Below are positions 27,743 through 35,227 of a stretch of 64,000 nucleotides of DNA, piece after piece. The position numbers and the translations under genes were made by a program. How positions within the stretch are numbered: the stretch's first letter is position 1; every line of letters starts with the position of its first letter. Under the pieces are notes generated by a model, which was not told where the DNA came from, ran no database searches, and worked only from the letters and a program-made list of their open reading frames with translations. The stretch comes from JAXJSP01 sp036310005 (GTDB lineage Bacteria > Bacillota > Clostridia > Oscillospirales > Acutalibacteraceae): the NCBI GenBank assembly GCA_036310005.1, contig JAXJSP010000052.1, positions 1 to 64,000 on the forward strand, written 5' to 3'.

Positions 27743-28131
27743 TATTGTTTTACTATTGAGCCGAGGACTCCGTTTACATATTTTGCATCGTCTTCGGCAC
27801 CATATTTTTTAGCGAGTTCTACTGCTTCATTAATACTGACACTGTTTGGAATCTCTTTTTCAAAAATAATTTCGTAAACCGCTAAACGCAAAACTGCCAA
27901 CGATACTTTAGATAATCTGCTTATGCTCCAATTTTTCAGGTTTTGCGAAATTGTGTCATCAATTGTTTGAAGATTAGAAAATGTACCTAAAATCTCTTTT
28001 TTTGAAAAATCATTTTCTTCATAGATTCCGGTTTCAATCGCATTATTAATTATGTATTCAATATCATCATTATTAAGTTGTTTTTCAAATATAATTAAAA
28101 ATGCTTGTTCTCTTTCAGATTTTCTGTTCAT
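27742..28131 (-). CDS. nusB: Transcription antitermination factor NusB
   Basis: A 129-residue all-helical RNA-binding protein acting with NusE/S10 in rRNA antitermination. NRKSEREQAFLIIFEKQL opens the family and AVLRLAVYEIIFEKEIPNSV with EAVELAKKYGAEDDAKYVNG is diagnostic. ATG at 28131 follows AAGGGGAATTATA; an upstream TTG (28152) overlaps that site and is rejected. It heads the long unit nusB to tyrS behind the promoter at 28164-28192. Confidence 0.96.
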   Translation of the reverse strand: MNRKSEREQAFLIIFEKQLNNDDIEYIINNAIETGIYEENDFSKKEILGTFSNLQTIDDTISQNLKNWSISRLSKVSLAVLRLAVYEIIFEKEIPNSVSINEAVELAKKYGAEDDAKYVNGVLGSIVKQ

Positions 28132-28163
28132 TATAATTCCCCTTAAGTGCAATATACATTAGT

Positions 28164-28192
28164 ATTGTATATCATTTTGCATAAAAATTCAA
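28164..28192 (-). promoter_or_regulatory. Sigma-A-type promoter of the nusB-xse-isp-dxs-recN operon
   Basis: Minus strand TTGAAT (28192-28187), 17-base spacer, TACAAT (28169-28164). Confidence 0.7.
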
Positions 28193-28209
28193 CCTTTATA
28201 ACAAAGTTT

Positions 28210-28233
28210 AAGCGAGGCAGTTTTGCCTCGCTT
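28210..28233 (-). terminator. Terminator downstream of the asp23 gene
   Basis: A 10-bp GC-rich stem AAGCGAGGCA (28210-28219 with 28224-28233) has a 4-base loop; the following T-tract on the minus strand is weak (TTAAACTTTG). Confidence 0.7.
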
Positions 28234-28244
28234 AAAGCATAAAA

Positions 28245-28598
28245 CTATTCGTTATTTTCTTCAATATCAATATCGATTACATGAATATTAATTTTAGATA
28301 CGGCATAATTAGTTATATTTTGGACAGATACTTTAATATTATTTTGAATTTCTTCACAAACTTGATCTATCTTACGACCTGCCTTTAATTTAATATTCAC
28401 ATCGATTTCAACAACACCGTCACCAATTTTCGCTTTAACGGGTTTTGTTGATTTATTTGCCCAAATTCCCTTTAAGTCTTTATTAGACGGTACAGCAGAA
28501 ACTCCGGGTACTTCAAGTGCTGCAATAGAAACAACTTTTTCAATTACATCTTCGGATACTACTACTCCCGTCGATGTTTCGGGTTTATTTATTTTCAC
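28245..28598 (-). CDS. Asp23/YqhY-family envelope stress protein
   Basis: A 117-residue Asp23/Gls24 family protein. TGVVVSEDVIEKVVSIAALEV followed by PGVSAV opens the domain and GVVEIDVNIKLKAGRKIDQV continues it. In Bacillus the YqhY member lies between accC and nusB and affects lipid synthesis; here the position next to nusB is kept but no acc genes are present. AAGGAGGGA precedes the GTG start, and it has its own promoter. Confidence 0.93.
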   Translation of the reverse strand: MKINKPETSTGVVVSEDVIEKVVSIAALEVPGVSAVPSNKDLKGIWANKSTKPVKAKIGDGVVEIDVNIKLKAGRKIDQVCEEIQNNIKVSVQNITNYAVSKINIHVIDIDIEENNE

Positions 28599-28621
28599 AA
28601 AAATCCCTCCTTGTTTTTCCT

Positions 28622-28650
28622 ATTATAACACTAAATTTGATTTTATACAA
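28622..28650 (-). promoter_or_regulatory. Sigma-A-type promoter of the asp23-like gene
   Basis: Minus strand TTGTAT (28650-28645), 17-base spacer, TATAAT (28627-28622), placed directly after the spoIIIAH stop codon. Confidence 0.72.
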
Positions 28651-29181
28651 CTATATATTCATAATTTTTATTTTATCTGTTGTGTAATTACTTTGTGATT
28701 GAACAATATCTATGATCTGAACTGTATCAGAGCCTTCTAACTTATCAGCCATAACAGCAATAGAAATATTATCTTTATTTATTACAACTACACAATCATT
28801 ATAACCTTTTGCGATAATAAGTTCTTCAATTGCCGATTCAAGCACAGAGTTTTCATATATTTCAGTTCTTTGTTTTGCAGCATTGTTTCGTGTTTCACTG
28901 TCTAAGGCAGCATTGTTTTCTATTCCCTTTAATTCAGTAATTGAATCGGAAACAGTTTTTTCTCTGTCTTTTTTTGCATCAGCTAAATATTGCTGTTGTT
29001 CGGTAAGTTCATTTTTTTCAACATTTGATGTTGTTACCGCAGCAACTTCACCCGGAACTGCAGATTCAGTATCAAGATTATTAGTGTTATCAGTATATTT
29101 CCAATTTACAAATATAGCACCTGCGACCATTAACAATAAAACGCTTAACACAATACCTTTTTTCTTAAAAAAATCACTCAT
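28651..29181 (-). CDS. spoIIIAH: Stage III sporulation protein AH
   Basis: A 176-residue single-pass protein: one helix (about 10-28), a low-complexity linker and a C-terminal YscJ/FliF-like ring-building domain (about 75-170) containing LADAKKDREKT and ELIIAKGYNDCVVVINKDN. In the mother-cell membrane SpoIIIAH joins SpoIIQ on the forespore side to form the feeding channel. It is the last gene of the spoIIIA operon. Confidence 0.92.
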   Translation of the reverse strand: MSDFFKKKGIVLSVLLLMVAGAIFVNWKYTDNTNNLDTESAVPGEVAAVTTSNVEKNELTEQQQYLADAKKDREKTVSDSITELKGIENNAALDSETRNNAAKQRTEIYENSVLESAIEELIIAKGYNDCVVVINKDNISIAVMADKLEGSDTVQIIDIVQSQSNYTTDKIKIMNI

Positions 29182-29199
29182 AGATAACTACCTCTTTAA

Positions 29200-29751
29200 T
29201 TATGATGATATAATACAAACTTTTGATGATGAAATATCCAAAGCAGTTGTTACTGCATTAGTTATTTTTTCTATCATAATTTCATTTGCATTTTTTACTA
29301 CAATTGCAACGCCTTTAATAGTCGGGTTAATCTTTGTTACTACCAAGGCCTCTTGAGTTCCGTCCGATTTTTCAATAATTATGTAACTTTGTTCAGTATC
29401 ATCGCTTTTTTCATACTTTACTCCTTCAGATTGAGTGTTTTCTGTGGTATCGACAGTTGTATTAATTTGGTTAGCATAAACTGTTTCTCCATCTGACTCA
29501 AGGGTGACCATTATTTGTGCTTCTTTACCTGTAATGTCTTTTACCAATCTGTTAATACTGTTTTCTATTTGTTCTGAATAATTTGATTTCTCGCTCACAT
29601 ATTTATCGCTTGTAGTTTTATTTTTATTAAAGTCTGTCCAAAAATATACCAAAATAATTAACGCAACGCCTATAATAAATAAATATTTACTGTACTTTGA
29701 TAAAGATAATTTGATTGAAATTTTATCAAAAAGTTCTTTAATTTGACTCAT
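29200..29751 (-). CDS. spoIIIAG: Stage III sporulation protein AG
   Basis: A 183-residue protein with one membrane helix near the N-terminus (about 23-41) and a periplasmic-side ring domain containing the family blocks QIENSINRLVKDITGKEAQI and EALVVTKINPTIKGVAIVV. SpoIIIAG forms a large ring in the mother-cell/forespore channel. I take ATG at 29751, preceded by GGTGA at five bases; a GTG lies three codons upstream. It overlaps spoIIIAF by 14 bp. Confidence 0.93.
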   Translation of the reverse strand: MSQIKELFDKISIKLSLSKYSKYLFIIGVALIILVYFWTDFNKNKTTSDKYVSEKSNYSEQIENSINRLVKDITGKEAQIMVTLESDGETVYANQINTTVDTTENTQSEGVKYEKSDDTEQSYIIIEKSDGTQEALVVTKINPTIKGVAIVVKNANEIMIEKITNAVTTALDISSSKVCIISS

Positions 29752-30175
29752 AAACTTCACCGTTAATATTATAGTTTTGTTTAATTATTAATTTAATCTT
29801 TTCTTTATATTCCGGCTTTGACCATACTTTTATCTCATCAACGCATATTTTATCATCTTGTAAATGCCACATAACCTCAACTTTTTTATAATAAATTCCG
29901 TTTTCTTTGAATAAGGCATATAGTTGGGTTTTGATTGCAGTTTCCGTTTCGCTGCCGATTAAATAAGTTGTGCTGTTAATAATCTCTTGATAATCAAATT
30001 CTTCGATTTTGATTTTTTGTCCTGAAATTGCAGTAATTATAAAAATTATCAAGATAAAAATTATTGCTTTTCTTGCCGATTTACCGATACCGCTTAAAGG
30101 AACTAAAAGTAAAATTACAGATATTATTATTGCAGCGAATGAAATATTTTTAATTACTTGTGAAATTGTATCCAT
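29738..30175 (-). CDS. spoIIIAF: Stage III sporulation protein AF
   Basis: A 145-residue protein with two N-terminal helices (about 8-25 and 33-50) and a soluble ring-type domain, with NSTTYLIGSETETAIKTQL followed by YALF. It sits in the conserved AE-AF-AG order, starting at the last base of spoIIIAE. Sequence conservation is low, so position carries weight. Confidence 0.9.
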   Translation of the reverse strand: MDTISQVIKNISFAAIIISVILLLVPLSGIGKSARKAIIFILIIFIITAISGQKIKIEEFDYQEIINSTTYLIGSETETAIKTQLYALFKENGIYYKKVEVMWHLQDDKICVDEIKVWSKPEYKEKIKLIIKQNYNINGEVYESN

Positions 30176-31266
30176 TAACTTACACTCATAGTCAAGGCAG
30201 AAGAAATAATAAAAATTACAATACTTGATGCCTCTATTCCTATAATAATTGACATAACATTATTTATTCCTTTTAAAAAGGCTGAAATCGTATTTACATT
30301 AAACGATTCAAAAATGTAACAAAAAATTGAAATTTCAATCTTTAAAATAGTATTCTTGATTAAAGTAGGTAAGAAAATCACTATAAGACATATTATTGAA
30401 AAAACACCGATAGACGATTTTAATAAGCCCATGCTTGTTATAACTATTGACAATGATTCGCTTACAAATGAGCCTACTACCGGAACAAATGAACCGGTAA
30501 AATACTTTGCTGTTTTAAGCCCGATAGAATCAGAAGTTTTTGAAATTACTGTTTGAAGGCTTAAAATACTGATAAATGCACCTAATACTACCGTTATAAT
30601 AACTGTTATGCTTTTTGTGATAAAAAGAACTATGTTTTTTAATTTTTCTTTAATTAAACTCGAAGAAATTGACAAAGCAAGTAAACAGCTGCAAACAGGC
30701 AACAGCAAATAATTACTCAAAAATGTAATTATTTGAGAAAAAATAAACATGATAGTTGAGTAGCCTGTCCCCGTTGCCGCATAACCTGATGAAATTATCA
30801 TACCGGCATACACAGGAATTAATGCCGACATAAAAATACTGCTGCTTTGTAACGCATTTGCGGTTTCTTTTACTGCTGCAGTTAAATCAGATATAATTAA
30901 AATACAACTAAACAACAAAATAATATAACCGGTACTCTCATTGTTAATTAAAATTTCTGATATTACAGATATAATTAAAATTAAAAGCATAGATACGGTT
31001 ATATTGGTAACAACATCAAGTTGAGAAAATATCTTATCCTTGATTAAAGCAAATAAATTATTTATATCAAAATCTCCGTTGATAATCGCATCTAAATCAA
31101 GTGAATATTCTTTAATCTCTGATTTATATTCATCTGGAACAATATCTTCAGTATATTTTAATTCATCTTTAAAATAATCATAGGTATTATCATTCGCATT
31201 GGCACTAATATAAAAAGATGTAATAAAAAATATACATAAAATTAAAACAATAAATAATTTTTTCAT
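30175..31266 (-). CDS. spoIIIAE: Stage III sporulation protein AE
   Basis: A 363-residue polytopic membrane protein with a signal-like N-terminus (MKKLFIVLILCIFFITSF), an extracytoplasmic stretch (about 25-85) and about eight helices. FTGSFVPVVGSFVSESLSIV is a recognisable family segment. It is the putative permease-like component of the forespore channel. It overlaps neighbours by one base on each side. Confidence 0.93.
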   Translation of the reverse strand: MKKLFIVLILCIFFITSFYISANANDNTYDYFKDELKYTEDIVPDEYKSEIKEYSLDLDAIINGDFDINNLFALIKDKIFSQLDVVTNITVSMLLILIISVISEILINNESTGYIILLFSCILIISDLTAAVKETANALQSSSIFMSALIPVYAGMIISSGYAATGTGYSTIMFIFSQIITFLSNYLLLPVCSCLLALSISSSLIKEKLKNIVLFITKSITVIITVVLGAFISILSLQTVISKTSDSIGLKTAKYFTGSFVPVVGSFVSESLSIVITSMGLLKSSIGVFSIICLIVIFLPTLIKNTILKIEISIFCYIFESFNVNTISAFLKGINNVMSIIIGIEASSIVIFIISSALTMSVS

Positions 31267-31655
31267 TATAAATTCAATAAGTTTTCAATAATTAATAAAG
31301 TCTCAGAAATATAAGGCAAACATATATAAATTAATGAAGTTTTTCCAAACAACTCTACAATCATTGTAAGAGTTTTGTTTCCGTTTTCTTCACATAATCT
31401 GACAGTAAAATCTGTTAGATAAGTAATACCGACACATTTTAAAATGCTTGATAAAAAATCTGAAAACTGTTCTATATATGATGATTTATCAATAACTTGT
31501 TCAATTACAGGCTTAAAATAGATTAAAACTATAAGCATTAAAACTGCGGCTGCTACCGATGCTAATGCAACAGCAAAAGCAGGATTGTACTGCTTAAACA
31601 ATGTTATTGTAACAGCAGAAAAAATACATAAAATACAAATTCCTACAAAGTTCAT
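31266..31655 (-). CDS. spoIIIAD: Stage III sporulation protein AD
   Basis: A 129-residue membrane protein with about four helices; VALASVAAAVLMLIVLI and YIEQFSDFLSSILKCVGITYL correspond to the family core. It is encoded between spoIIIAC and spoIIIAE with overlapping ends. Confidence 0.93.
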   Translation of the reverse strand: MNFVGICILCIFSAVTITLFKQYNPAFAVALASVAAAVLMLIVLIYFKPVIEQVIDKSSYIEQFSDFLSSILKCVGITYLTDFTVRLCEENGNKTLTMIVELFGKTSLIYICLPYISETLLIIENLLNL

Positions 31656-31846
31656 AAGTCAAACAACGATTTTATAGTATCAAACAATTCGCCTATCTGA
31701 GTTATAATAATTGTTAAAACTACTATCAATCCAGCAATAGTGGTCATCATCGCCTGGTCTTCTCTGCCGGAGCGTATTAACAACTGATTAAAAACCGCTA
31801 CTATTATTCCGATAGCCGCAATTTTAAAAATCATATCTACTTCCAT
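31652..31846 (-). CDS. spoIIIAC: Stage III sporulation protein AC
   Basis: A 64-residue protein with two helices and the connecting RSGREDQAMMTTIAGLIVVL segment that is highly conserved in SpoIIIAC. It overlaps spoIIIAD by 4 bp. The GTGs and TTGs nearby do not improve on the ATG at 31846. Confidence 0.93.
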   Translation of the reverse strand: MEVDMIFKIAAIGIIVAVFNQLLIRSGREDQAMMTTIAGLIVVLTIIITQIGELFDTIKSLFDL

Positions 31847-31856
31847 AAAATATACC

Positions 31857-32297
31857 TCATATTAATATCAGACAAATCATCAATCCGACTGTTATTCCTA
31901 ATTTTTTATATAAAACGGACTTTGATTTATAATCTTTTTCTTTTTTGTTTATTAAATCGTTAATTATTTTCACATTATTTTCTAAAATTTCTTCAATTTG
32001 AGCTTGAGTACCTGTATTAAGACATTCAAGACTTTTTTCGATGATTTTAACTTGTCCTTCATCGCTACAGTTTTTTTCGTCAAAAATAATTTTGTATTTT
32101 TGATTTAGTTTTAGCTCATTTAAAATATATTTTGTTTGCATTTTCTCATACTTTACTTTTATTAATATTTCATTTAAAAATTCACACGATATTTTTAATA
32201 AATTAATCTTATTCTCAAATTTTTTTGCGTAACTGAAGCCGAATAATACACAAGATAAAAATATAAGAATGATACCTAAAAATTTTAAAAAAATCAT
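31857..32297 (-). CDS. spoIIIAB: Stage III sporulation protein AB
   Basis: A 146-residue protein with membrane segments at both ends (about 3-22 and 128-146) and a helical cytoplasmic-type middle, related to type II secretion GspF. CEFLNEILIKVKYEKMQTKY and the terminal KLGITVGLMICLILI fit the family. It overlaps spoIIIAA by 4 bp. Confidence 0.92.
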   Translation of the reverse strand: MIFLKFLGIILIFLSCVLFGFSYAKKFENKINLLKISCEFLNEILIKVKYEKMQTKYILNELKLNQKYKIIFDEKNCSDEGQVKIIEKSLECLNTGTQAQIEEILENNVKIINDLINKKEKDYKSKSVLYKKLGITVGLMICLILI

Positions 32298-33139
32298 AAT
32301 TTAACAATTTCACTTATTTCAAATTTATTATTTAAAATCACATAAAATTCAAAAGGATTTTCGCGTTTAAAATATAGATTTACCTTTTTAGTCAATTGAT
32401 TAATATTTTCAGAATGTATTGAAGTTACAATTTTAATTCCGCTGTTTAATGATTCGTATATTGCCTCTGCTTCTTTTACACTGCCAATCTCATCAAATAC
32501 AATAATTTGCGGATTCATCATTCTTAATAATCTGTTAATTGCTACACTTTTTTCAATTCCTACTATATAATCGCAGTTTATGCCTAAATCAAAAGTTGCA
32601 GATAAGTCTGCTCCTGTAATTTCGCCTTTTTCGTCGGCCACGCTGACTCTGTACTGCATATTTGAAAACTCTCTTGTTATATCTCTTAAATATGATGTTT
32701 TTCCGCTTGCGGGAGGTCCGCATATTAATATATTAGCAGGCGCATTACCTATATAATTTATAATCGGCTTTGCTATATTATGTATGTCTTTGGCTATTCT
32801 TATATTTAACGAAGTAATTCCGTTAAAAACATCACCGTTGTTAAAGATACCCGCAACACCGACTCTGCCACCGCTTATAGGAATATAACCTTGTTTTACG
32901 TACGATTCGTAAGTTCTGAATGAATTATCACAGCAATTAATTACGATTTCCTTAATATCTGAATCGGTACATATAACTTCCTTATTCAGTATTAAATTTT
33001 TATTGCCTTTTACAATTGTCAAAGGGCAAAAAAGCCTTAGTCGAATTTCTTCAAATTCAAAATCATTGTAAAACTTCAATAAATTATAAAATTTATCATT
33101 TAAAACTTTTTTTAAAATTACTTTACTGCTTGTCTTCAT
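32294..33139 (-). CDS. spoIIIAA: Stage III sporulation protein AA (secretion-type ATPase)
   Basis: A 281-residue AAA-type ATPase related to secretion ATPases. Walker A is ICGPPASGKTSYLRDI, Walker B is IIVFDEIGS, and SVADEKGEITG and TSIHSENINQL complete the site. It powers the spoIIIA channel from the mother cell. It is the first gene of an eight-gene operon in the standard order AA to AH. No convincing Shine-Dalgarno precedes the ATG. A GCAATATT at 33185-33192 (minus strand) might be a sigma-E -35, but no good -10 follows. Confidence 0.95.
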   Translation of the reverse strand: MKTSSKVILKKVLNDKFYNLLKFYNDFEFEEIRLRLFCPLTIVKGNKNLILNKEVICTDSDIKEIVINCCDNSFRTYESYVKQGYIPISGGRVGVAGIFNNGDVFNGITSLNIRIAKDIHNIAKPIINYIGNAPANILICGPPASGKTSYLRDITREFSNMQYRVSVADEKGEITGADLSATFDLGINCDYIVGIEKSVAINRLLRMMNPQIIVFDEIGSVKEAEAIYESLNSGIKIVTSIHSENINQLTKKVNLYFKRENPFEFYVILNNKFEISEIVKL

Positions 33140-33185
33140 AGTTAATAATATGATTTATATTTTTGAATAGAACAAAATAATAATA

Positions 33186-33214
33186 TTGCAATTATGATTA
33201 AATATTGTTATAAT
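33186..33214 (+). promoter_or_regulatory. Sigma-A-type promoter of the DivIVA-like gene
   Basis: TTGCAA (33186-33191), 17-base spacer, TATAAT (33209-33214), followed by AAGGAGGG and the TTG start. Confidence 0.75.
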
Positions 33215-33241
33215 TAAAAAAATGTTTAAGGAGGGCTGATT

Positions 33242-33667
33242 TTGTCAAATAACGGAATATTTACTAAAAAATTAAACGGTTTCAACCCGGAAGAAGTACT
33301 TGATTATATTGAACAATTACAAAATGATAAGGTTGTAAAAGAAAACGAACTTTTAAAACAAATAACCGATTTAGAAAAAGAGAATGAAAGTTTAAAGGAC
33401 AAATTACAATCTCAGGTTGAAATTAATCAGTCTTTTAAAGATAAAGTGTCTGAATGTGAGTATAGGTTAAATGAATTGTTTGAACTGACTAACACATATT
33501 CTGAAGACTCTCACAAAGCAGTAAAAATTGATATGACATCAACGCAGCAGCCCGCAACAGAACAAAAAAGCTATAAAATTAACGAAAGCAGATTTGATGT
33601 AATCAAAAATAAAATTGCTTCAATCGGTAATTTAATTAAAGAAACGAAAAAATTGTATTTTGAATAA
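33242..33667 (+). CDS. DivIVA/GpsB-like coiled-coil protein
   Basis: A 141-residue protein. The opening FTKKLNGFNPEEVLDYIEQL matches the DivIVA membrane-binding N-domain (F-x-K-x-x-x-G-[FY]-x-x-x-E-V), followed by a strong heptad coiled coil (about 25-85, rich in Glu/Lys/Leu). A linker with Ser/Thr/Gln and a basic-amphipathic tail (about 115-141) follow. The start is TTG at 33242, supported by AAGGAGGG six bases upstream. DivIVA-family proteins mark curved membrane at poles or septa. It is divergent from spoIIIAA with its own promoter and terminator; it is shorter than true DivIVA and could be a GpsB-type adaptor. Confidence 0.8.
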   Translation: MSNNGIFTKKLNGFNPEEVLDYIEQLQNDKVVKENELLKQITDLEKENESLKDKLQSQVEINQSFKDKVSECEYRLNELFELTNTYSEDSHKAVKIDMTSTQQPATEQKSYKINESRFDVIKNKIASIGNLIKETKKLYFE

Positions 33668-33681
33668 ATGAGAAACATTAA

Positions 33682-33713
33682 AACCGGTCATTGTAAATGA
33701 CCGGTTGCTTTTA
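33682..33713 (+). terminator. Terminator of the DivIVA-like gene
   Basis: An 11-bp stem AACCGGTCATT (33682-33692 with 33696-33706) has a 3-base loop, followed by GCTTTTATATA. Confidence 0.85.
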
Positions 33714-33718
33714 TATAT

Positions 33719-33753
33719 AAAAAATAAATGAGTATGCAAAAGCATACTCATTT
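33719..33753 (-). terminator. Terminator of the spo0A-fumarase beta unit
   Basis: A 12-bp stem AAATGAGTATGC (33726-33737 with 33742-33753) has a 4-base loop; a T-rich tract follows on the minus strand. Confidence 0.82.
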
Positions 33754-33777
33754 ACTGTAAAAATTAATTATTAGATT

Positions 33778-34305
33778 TTATTTGAATAGTGTATTACCTT
33801 TTGAATCAATTGCAACAAACAAAGGAAAATTATTAAACTCTAATCTTTTAATTGACTCACAACCTAAATCTTCAAAAGCAATTATTTCGCATTTACTAAT
33901 ACATTTTGATGCTAAAGCACCTGCACCGCCTATTGCACATAAGTAAACCGCATTATTTCTTATAATTGCTTCAATAACAGTTTTATCTCTTTGCCCTTTA
34001 CCGATACTTGCAACCATTCCCAAATCATAAAACAGCGGCGCGAATTTATCCATTCGAGATGAAGTTGTAGGTCCGCAACTTCCGATTGACAAATTTTCCG
34101 GTGTCGGCGTAGGACCGGCATAATATATTGCAGAGTCTTTTAAATCAAACGGTAATTCTTCTTTATTGTTTAATAAATTCATTATTCTTTTATGAGCTGC
34201 ATCTCTTGCAGTATATACGGTGCCGCTTAAATTAATTTTATCTGCGCAATTTAATACATTACAGTATTCTCTAAGTTGAGAAACATTCAAATTATATATG
34301 TTCAT
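33778..34305 (-). CDS. Fumarate hydratase class I, beta-subunit-type protein (orphan)
   Basis: A 175-residue protein equal to the C-terminal (beta) part of class I fumarase / L-tartrate dehydratase. YAGPTPTPENLSIGSCGPTT and SSRMDKFAPLFYDLGM are diagnostic, with a GKGQRDKTV lysine/arginine loop. In two-subunit enzymes the alpha subunit carries the 4Fe-4S cluster and is normally encoded just upstream. Here the upstream gene is spo0A, 41 bases away, and no alpha subunit is in the window. It could pair with a distant alpha subunit. It appears co-transcribed with spo0A. Confidence 0.9.
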   Translation of the reverse strand: MNIYNLNVSQLREYCNVLNCADKINLSGTVYTARDAAHKRIMNLLNNKEELPFDLKDSAIYYAGPTPTPENLSIGSCGPTTSSRMDKFAPLFYDLGMVASIGKGQRDKTVIEAIIRNNAVYLCAIGGAGALASKCISKCEIIAFEDLGCESIKRLEFNNFPLFVAIDSKGNTLFK

Positions 34306-34345
34306 ACAATCACCGGAATAATTATATTACATATATAATTTTAAA

Positions 34346-35092
34346 TCAAGATACTTTGAGTTTTAATCTTAACTTATCCGCTATCATAGCAATAAATTCA
34401 GAATTAGTCGGCTTTCCTCTTTCATTATGAATGGTATAACCGAAATATGAATTCAAAACATCAATATCCCCTCTGTCCCACGCGACTTCAATTGCGTGTC
34501 TTATTGCTCTTTCAACTCTTGATGAAGTAGTAGCAAACTTTTTAGCAACACTCGGATACAGTTGTTTTGTAACTGAGTTTATTATATCACTGTCATTGAC
34601 AGCCAACAAAATTGCTTCTCTTAAATAGTGATAACCTTTTATGTGTGCAGGTACGCCGATTTCATGTATAATTTCTGTGATTTCAAGTTCTAAATTGTTA
34701 TCATCTTTTTCTACATTATCAGTCCATTTAGATACTTGTATAACCCTTTGTGCCAACTGCTCGGGATCAAAAGGCTTTAACATAAAATAACTTGCGCCCA
34801 TTGATAATATCTCATTTTCAAATTTCGGGTTATCGTAACTTGAAGTTATAAAAGCATTTGTTTTAATTTTATTTTTGTTAAGTTTGTCTAATACAGCAAG
34901 AGAATCTAAACCCGGCATAAACAGATCCATAATTACTGCATTCGGTTTCTCTTTAACTACGGTTTCATATAATGTATTTCCGTTCTTTTCTGTTTTTATT
35001 ACTTCCATTCCTTTTTGACTCAATGCTTCAACACATTTTCTTCCGAATTGTGTCAAATCATCTGCAATTACTACTTTTAGTTTGTTTTCCAT
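34346..35092 (-). CDS. spo0A: Sporulation master regulator Spo0A
   Basis: A 248-residue response regulator. Receiver domain (about 5-125) with Asp11/Asp12, phospho-acceptor Asp56 in IMDLFMP and Lys106 in MLKPFD; C-terminal DNA-binding domain (about 140-248) with [38 protein letters not shown] and [19 protein letters not shown], the 0A-box recognition region. ATG at 35092 follows AGAGAGGAAATCAAG; a longer in-frame start (35158) would swallow the promoter. spoIVB lies directly upstream, the classic order, but the pair is separated from recN here. Confidence 0.97.
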   Translation of the reverse strand: MENKLKVVIADDLTQFGRKCVEALSQKGMEVIKTEKNGNTLYETVVKEKPNAVIMDLFMPGLDSLAVLDKLNKNKIKTNAFITSSYDNPKFENEILSMGASYFMLKPFDPEQLAQRVIQVSKWTDNVEKDDNNLELEITEIIHEIGVPAHIKGYHYLREAILLAVNDSDIINSVTKQLYPSVAKKFATTSSRVERAIRHAIEVAWDRGDIDVLNSYFGYTIHNERGKPTNSEFIAMIADKLRLKLKVS

Positions 35093-35129
35093 CTTGATTT
35101 CCTCTCTTTTACCAAAAATTGTTAATTGA

Positions 35130-35158
35130 ATATTACCATATATTACCAAGAAATGCAA
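35130..35158 (-). promoter_or_regulatory. Sigma-A-type promoter of spo0A with tandem repeat in spacer
   Basis: Minus strand TTGCAT (35158-35153), 17-base spacer, TAATAT (35135-35130). The sequence TGGTAATA occurs twice with a 10-base period (35148-35141 and 35138-35131), covering the spacer and -10, so it may be an operator. Confidence 0.55.
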
Positions 35159-35227
35159 GAGGATTTTTCAAAATATTTTAAATTAATTATTTTTTATAAA
35201 AATATCTTCATAATTCGATTAAAAATA

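Noticed and set aside
28883..29356. 157-codon plus-strand frame
   Set aside because: It lies antisense to spoIIIAH and spoIIIAG, which have clear family matches and operon context.
33140..33200. Possible sigma-E promoter for spoIIIAA
   Set aside because: GCAATATT could be a -35 but the -10 at the expected spacing is poor; the segment is also the -35 of the divergent DivIVA-like gene.
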